Origin: Clostridia bacterium
GTDB taxonomy: Bacteria; Bacillota; Clostridia; Oscillospirales; Acutalibacteraceae
Reading direction: 5' to 3'
DNA length: 64,000 bases
Assembly (NCBI GenBank): GCA_024404095.1
Contig: JAKSQO010000004.1
Location: 57,673 to 121,672 of the forward strand
Each line of letters begins with the position of its first letter. Within the stretch, counting starts at the first letter, position 1. The translations under genes were made by a program, and so were the position numbers. Shown piece after piece: positions 60,417-64,000 of the stretch. The notes below the pieces were generated by a model, which did no database searches, was not told the DNA's origin, and saw only the letters and a program-made list of their open reading frames with translations.

Positions 60417-62534
60417 ATGAAAAAGCTTTTTAGTTTTATTCTTGCTTTTTGTGTCGCTTTTTGTTTCTTATGTATACCTGCATTTTCCGCCTCGGATATG
60501 AAGCTGACCGATGAGGTTTATCCGACTGTGATTGAAATCGGAAAGCCGTTTTCTGTTTACGGAATAATAACCTCAAGCTGCAATATTCTGACGGTTCAGA
60601 TAAGTGTAACTGATTCCTCGGGCAACACAGCGTTTTCTTATACGGGTAAACCGGGCGAGAAAACATATAACATACATAATGTTGATTATTTGATGACTTT
60701 TTCCAAGCTTGCTGTAGGGGATTATACATATAAAATTGTTGCGTCTGACACGCAGCAGAGCAATGTTGTTCTTCTGTCAAAGAAGTTCAAGGTTGTATCG
60801 GAAATATCTGCATCGTCATTGAAGCTTACTTCGGCTAATTATCCGACCTCGATAGTAAAGGGGAGTACGTTCAGTATTTACGGAACTGTAAGTTCTGACT
60901 GCAATATCACCGAACTGACCTGTGCGGTTTACAGCTCAAACGGTACCTTGCAGTTTATAAGAACTGTTTATCCCGACGCAACGAGCTATTCGCTCAGTGA
61001 TGTTGATAAGTATATGACGTTCTCTAAGCTTGACGTCGGAACATATACATACAAAATTACCGCATCTGATACACAGAGCAAGGGAGTTGTTCTGATGTCG
61101 AAGGAATTCAGAGTTGTTTCAAGCAGCGGTGAGTCGATAATGCTGACAAACGGCAACTATCCGACAGTTCTTCAGGAGGGCAAAACTTTTTCAATAAACG
61201 GAATTGTTTCGTCCGATTACACGATTTCCTCGGTAACTATCGGCGTTTATACAACAGGCGGAACGGCAAAGTTTGAGTATACGGCTAAGCCGGGTGAAAA
61301 GTCATATAATATCCATAATGTTGATTATCTGATGACTTTTTCAAAGCTGCCTGTCGGTACATATGTATACAAGATTGTAGCGAGTGATACAAATTCAAAG
61401 AATGTTGTTCTTCTTCAAAAGCAATTTACAGTTATTGCTTCGGAAAGTGCAGAGGACGGATTGAAGCCTGTTAAGTGGGATGTAATTGACCTTTCGTATC
61501 ATAACACTATTATTTCATGGGACGATATTGCAAGGTCGGTTGACGGCGTAATTCTTCGTGTCGGATACAGAGCAACAGGCGGTTCACGCTCTATCGGTGC
61601 AGATGTTCAGTTTGCAAATTTCTATAAGGAGGCCTCTGCCCGAGGACTTCATATCGGATGTTATTTCTTCAGTAACGCATTGAATACCGACGAAGCTGAG
61701 GCTGAGGCTGACTATGTTCTTAAGAAGCTCAAAGAGAATAACTGCAAGCTTGATATGCCTGTATACTTTGATATGGAAACCGATGCTCAGGTTGCGCTTT
61801 CGGCTTCGGCTTGCACAACTATTGCCCGTGCGTTCTGTAATAAGCTTGCGGCTAACGGATACTATGTCGGAATATACTGCAACAAATATTTTGCACGTGA
61901 TGAAATCAATGCTTCACAGCTGAGCGATATCACATTCTGGATTGCTCAGTATGCGAGAACCTGCGACTATACAGGCCCCTACGGTATGTGGCAGTACAGT
62001 GAAACAGGTAGTACAAACGGCATCAAGGGTAATGTTGATATGAACTATTGTTATTATGATTATCCTGCGTATATCAAAGCCAACGGCTACAACGGCTATA
62101 AAATAACTCCCGCAACACCGACGTATAAAATCAAGACCATCGGCGGACTTAAGCTCAACGAAGCATCCAAGACGGTTTCAGCTGTTCCGGCAGGACTTGA
62201 TACAACAGCGTTTATTAAAAGCTATCTTGAGTATTCATCAAATGTGAGCGTTGTATTCGCCAACACAGTAGGCGGAAAGATTGCAACAGGAACCACGCTG
62301 ACCTTCAAGAACGGCGATAAGGTTATGGCGACATACACCGTATCCGTTAAGGGTGATATCGACGGAAACAGCGTAGTGAATTCGTCCGATGCGCTCCTTG
62401 CACTTCAATGCTCAACAGGAAGCCGTACCCTCAGCGGTGCAAAAAAAATCAGCGCCGATATAAACGCTGACGGAACGATAAATTCAACTGATGCACTCCT
62501 GATTCTACAGACGGCGGTGCAGGCAGGTAAGTGA
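60417..62534 (+). CDS. Secreted GH25 muramidase with three N-terminal repeats and a dockerin
   Basis: This 705-residue secreted protein has a signal peptide (residues 1-25). Three beta-rich repeats of about 105 residues follow (roughly 27-135, 137-240, 242-345). Each carries YPT, a glycine-rich turn, YLMTFSKL or YMTFSKL, and TYKIxASDT. Residues 355-560 are a GH25 lysozyme: WDVIDLSYHN, VILRVGYRATGG, GCYFFSNALN, DMPVYFDMETD with the catalytic acids and GYYVGIYCNKYF. After a linker, residues 645-703 form a dockerin (GDIDGNSVVNSSDAL and ADINADGTINSTDAL). Peptidoglycan is the expected substrate. ATG at 60417 follows AGGGAGGA; the longer frame from 60366 overlaps the -10 box. Confidence 0.9.
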   Translation: MKKLFSFILAFCVAFCFLCIPAFSASDMKLTDEVYPTVIEIGKPFSVYGIITSSCNILTVQISVTDSSGNTAFSYTGKPGEKTYNIHNVDYLMTFSKLAVGDYTYKIVASDTQQSNVVLLSKKFKVVSEISASSLKLTSANYPTSIVKGSTFSIYGTVSSDCNITELTCAVYSSNGTLQFIRTVYPDATSYSLSDVDKYMTFSKLDVGTYTYKITASDTQSKGVVLMSKEFRVVSSSGESIMLTNGNYPTVLQEGKTFSINGIVSSDYTISSVTIGVYTTGGTAKFEYTAKPGEKSYNIHNVDYLMTFSKLPVGTYVYKIVASDTNSKNVVLLQKQFTVIASESAEDGLKPVKWDVIDLSYHNTIISWDDIARSVDGVILRVGYRATGGSRSIGADVQFANFYKEASARGLHIGCYFFSNALNTDEAEAEADYVLKKLKENNCKLDMPVYFDMETDAQVALSASACTTIARAFCNKLAANGYYVGIYCNKYFARDEINASQLSDITFWIAQYARTCDYTGPYGMWQYSETGSTNGIKGNVDMNYCYYDYPAYIKANGYNGYKITPATPTYKIKTIGGLKLNEASKTVSAVPAGLDTTAFIKSYLEYSSNVSVVFANTVGGKIATGTTLTFKNGDKVMATYTVSVKGDIDGNSVVNSSDALLALQCSTGSRTLSGAKKISADINADGTINSTDALLILQTAVQAGK

Positions 62535-62535
62535 T

Positions 62536-63240
62536 ATGAAAATAGGACTTTTTACTGATACACATTATTGCGAGCTTGAAAAATTAGAGCAGGACAGACG
62601 TCCGTGCCGTGCATACGAAGCAGTAAAAACTGCGTATGATGATTTCAAAAAGAACGGTGTCTCTGTTGCTGTTTGTCTTGGAGATATAATTCACTTCAAC
62701 AACGGTATTGATGAAAGTGTGCGTCATCTTGAAAAAATCTCCAAGCTGATAAAATCATATGAAATACCGACATATCTGTGTATGGGAAATCACGACAATG
62801 AGGTGCTGTCCTCGGAAGATTTCAAAAAAATGTCCGGCTTTAAAATCGCGCCTTGCTGTGATGATTTTGATGATGTAAGGCTTGTTTTTATTGATGCGTC
62901 ATATACTCCCGACGGAAAACCGTTTGAGAGAGTGTATGTCGACTGGACAAAGAGCTTTGTTCCTGCGGAACAGCTTGAATGGCTCGATAAAATGCTTGAT
63001 ACGGATAAAAAGTGTTGCGTCTTTATTCATCAGAATATTGACACAACGGTTGAAGAGCACCATATTGTTTTCAATGCCGAACAGGTGAATTCCGTTATCG
63101 CAAAGCATAGCAATGTGAGCGGAGTTTATCAGGGACATTATCATTTCGGTGCGGAAAGTGTTTTCAACGGTATACCGTACACAACCCTGCGTGCGATGTG
63201 CATCGGGGATGAAATAAATTATAAAATTGCAGAGGTTTAA
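62536..63240 (+). CDS. Cytoplasmic metallophosphoesterase
   Basis: This 234-residue calcineurin-like phosphoesterase has metal motifs KIGLFTDTHYC, VAVCLGDIIHFNNG, YLCMGNHDNEV, CVFIHQN and GVYQGHYHFG. It has no signal peptide, unlike the one at 39749. Its ATG lies one base after the stop of the GH25 gene, so the two are co-transcribed. Substrate is unknown. Confidence 0.88.
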   Translation: MKIGLFTDTHYCELEKLEQDRRPCRAYEAVKTAYDDFKKNGVSVAVCLGDIIHFNNGIDESVRHLEKISKLIKSYEIPTYLCMGNHDNEVLSSEDFKKMSGFKIAPCCDDFDDVRLVFIDASYTPDGKPFERVYVDWTKSFVPAEQLEWLDKMLDTDKKCCVFIHQNIDTTVEEHHIVFNAEQVNSVIAKHSNVSGVYQGHYHFGAESVFNGIPYTTLRAMCIGDEINYKIAEV

Positions 63241-63242
63241 TT

Positions 63243-63899
63243 ATGCCGATTTCTGATTTAATTTACTTTATTTTTGAAATAATAGGAACAGTTGCGTTTG
63301 CCGTTTCGGGAGCGATGGTGGCAATAAAAAAGAAAGTTGATATCTTTGGCGTATTGGTACTCAGCTCAGCAACAGCACTCGGCGGAGGAATGATACGAGA
63401 TATTATCATAGGTTATCTTCCCCCGAGAATGTTTTCAGATTATCGCTATGTTCTTGCGGCTCTGATAAGCGCTCTTGTTGTGTTCATTACCGCTTTTATT
63501 TTCAGAAAATGGTATCAGAAAAGTGCCGCTGTTGTTGACAGCATAAACAACATTTTTGACGCAATCGGACTTGGAATATTTACGGTTACAGGCGCAAAGG
63601 TTGCGATTGAGTCAGGCTTTACTCAGAACGGAATACTTGTTGTCTGCCTCGGTGTGCTGACAGGTGTCGGCGGTGGACTTCTGCGTGATGTAATGCTGTG
63701 CGAGATTCCGTTTGTTCTCAAAAAAAGGATTTATGCAATCGCATCCATACTCGGCGGTGTGTTGTATCATATTCTGATTACATACTCTGTTGAAGTACGT
63801 ATTGCAACAATCGCTTCGGTTGTGCTTGTATTTGTTATAAGAATACTTGCTACGGTGCTTAAACTTGATTTGCCGAGAGTTAAACTTGAAGAAAACTAA
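63243..63899 (+). CDS. TRIC-type (UPF0126) membrane channel protein
   Basis: This 218-residue protein with about seven hydrophobic segments consists of two repeats of the UPF0126/TRIC domain. Each has the glycine-rich motif, VLVLSSATALGGGMIRDIIIG in the first and VVCLGVLTGVGGGLLRDVML in the second. The AFAVSGAMVAI and FTVTGAKVAIESG segments match as well. Related prokaryotic TRIC proteins conduct potassium or other cations. It begins two bases after the phosphoesterase. In 63900-64000 there is no gene, only a GACGCATTTAACGCAGACC word related to terminators seen elsewhere in the window. Confidence 0.92.
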   Translation: MPISDLIYFIFEIIGTVAFAVSGAMVAIKKKVDIFGVLVLSSATALGGGMIRDIIIGYLPPRMFSDYRYVLAALISALVVFITAFIFRKWYQKSAAVVDSINNIFDAIGLGIFTVTGAKVAIESGFTQNGILVVCLGVLTGVGGGLLRDVMLCEIPFVLKKRIYAIASILGGVLYHILITYSVEVRIATIASVVLVFVIRILATVLKLDLPRVKLEEN

Positions 63900-64000
63900 A
63901 AATTGGATGACGCATTTAACGCAGACCGAAAAACAATTATTTTTTTAAATAATGCCTACTGAATAACAGCAATTTTTTCAAAGCACACCCATTCAAGCAA

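Noticed and set aside
1..64000. CRISPR array, rRNA genes or complete insertion sequence
   Set aside because: No regularly spaced direct repeats, no rRNA sequence and no recognisable transposase or recombinase gene other than the lone tnpV were seen.

Overview
The window reads as the chromosome of a low-to-moderate GC Firmicute (Clostridia), most likely a gut Ruminococcus/Oscillospiraceae relative. The evidence is Shine-Dalgarno driven genes with TTGACA/TATAAT promoters, DnaD plus DnaI-type replication proteins, paired GlgC and GlgD, and three secreted proteins with dockerin modules, the hallmark of cellulosome- or amylosome-type organisms. The genus is an inference; nothing in the window proves it. 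No rRNA, CRISPR array, prophage or complete insertion sequence is visible.

Layout. 270-5832: housekeeping operon (dnaD-like, dnaC/dnaI-like, tex, 23S rRNA uracil methyltransferase). 5833-7540: a short AT-rich mosaic holding an unknown gene broken before a SHOCT tail, a tnpV gene whose ribosome binding site lies in a hairpin, a second copy of that hairpin, a decayed copy of the methyltransferase's C-terminal extension, and a small palindromic repeat. It abuts two tRNA-Ser genes (7596-7838, minus strand). 7971-15756: nucleotidyltransferase, sugar symporter, ABC exporter pair, yqeK, rsfS, leuS. 15796-19421: small unknown gene, two tandem mgtC-family genes, rpsU, a MATE pump. 19461-28945 (minus strand): a glycogen operon glgB-glgC-glgD-glgA followed by a histidine-phosphatase relative lacking its catalytic histidine and a propeller/helical fusion protein, then a separate PHP phosphatase. 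29114-33804: divergent GH2 beta-galactosidase and a DUF1846 protein. 33849-46576: a sugar or amino-sugar locus (tandem class II aldolase, class III aminotransferase, FGGY kinase, Gfo/Idh oxidoreductase, phosphoesterase), a dockerin lysozyme, a FAD dehydrogenase with a terminator-like leader, and an isomerase-AraC-dockerin glycosidase operon. 47199-59387: an exopolysaccharide operon with a 4,6-dehydratase, priming transferase, two GT4 enzymes, polymerase, pyruvyltransferase, membrane-anchored GH88/105-like hydrolase, CpsB phosphatase, a Gly/Tyr-tailed tyrosine kinase and a DegT aminotransferase. 59393-59607: a MITE-like element. 59610-63899: tcdA, a GH25-dockerin protein, a phosphoesterase and a TRIC channel.

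How it fits together. Glycogen synthesis is complete from glucose-1-phosphate (GlgC/GlgD, GlgA, GlgB). The exopolysaccharide operon has priming, extension, polymerisation and phospho-regulation functions but no Wzx flippase in view. The dockerin proteins seen here are peptidoglycan hydrolase-like or glycosidase-like enzymes rather than plant-fibre enzymes. Many start codons were moved downstream of the longest open frame because the ribosome binding site lies inside it; each case is noted.
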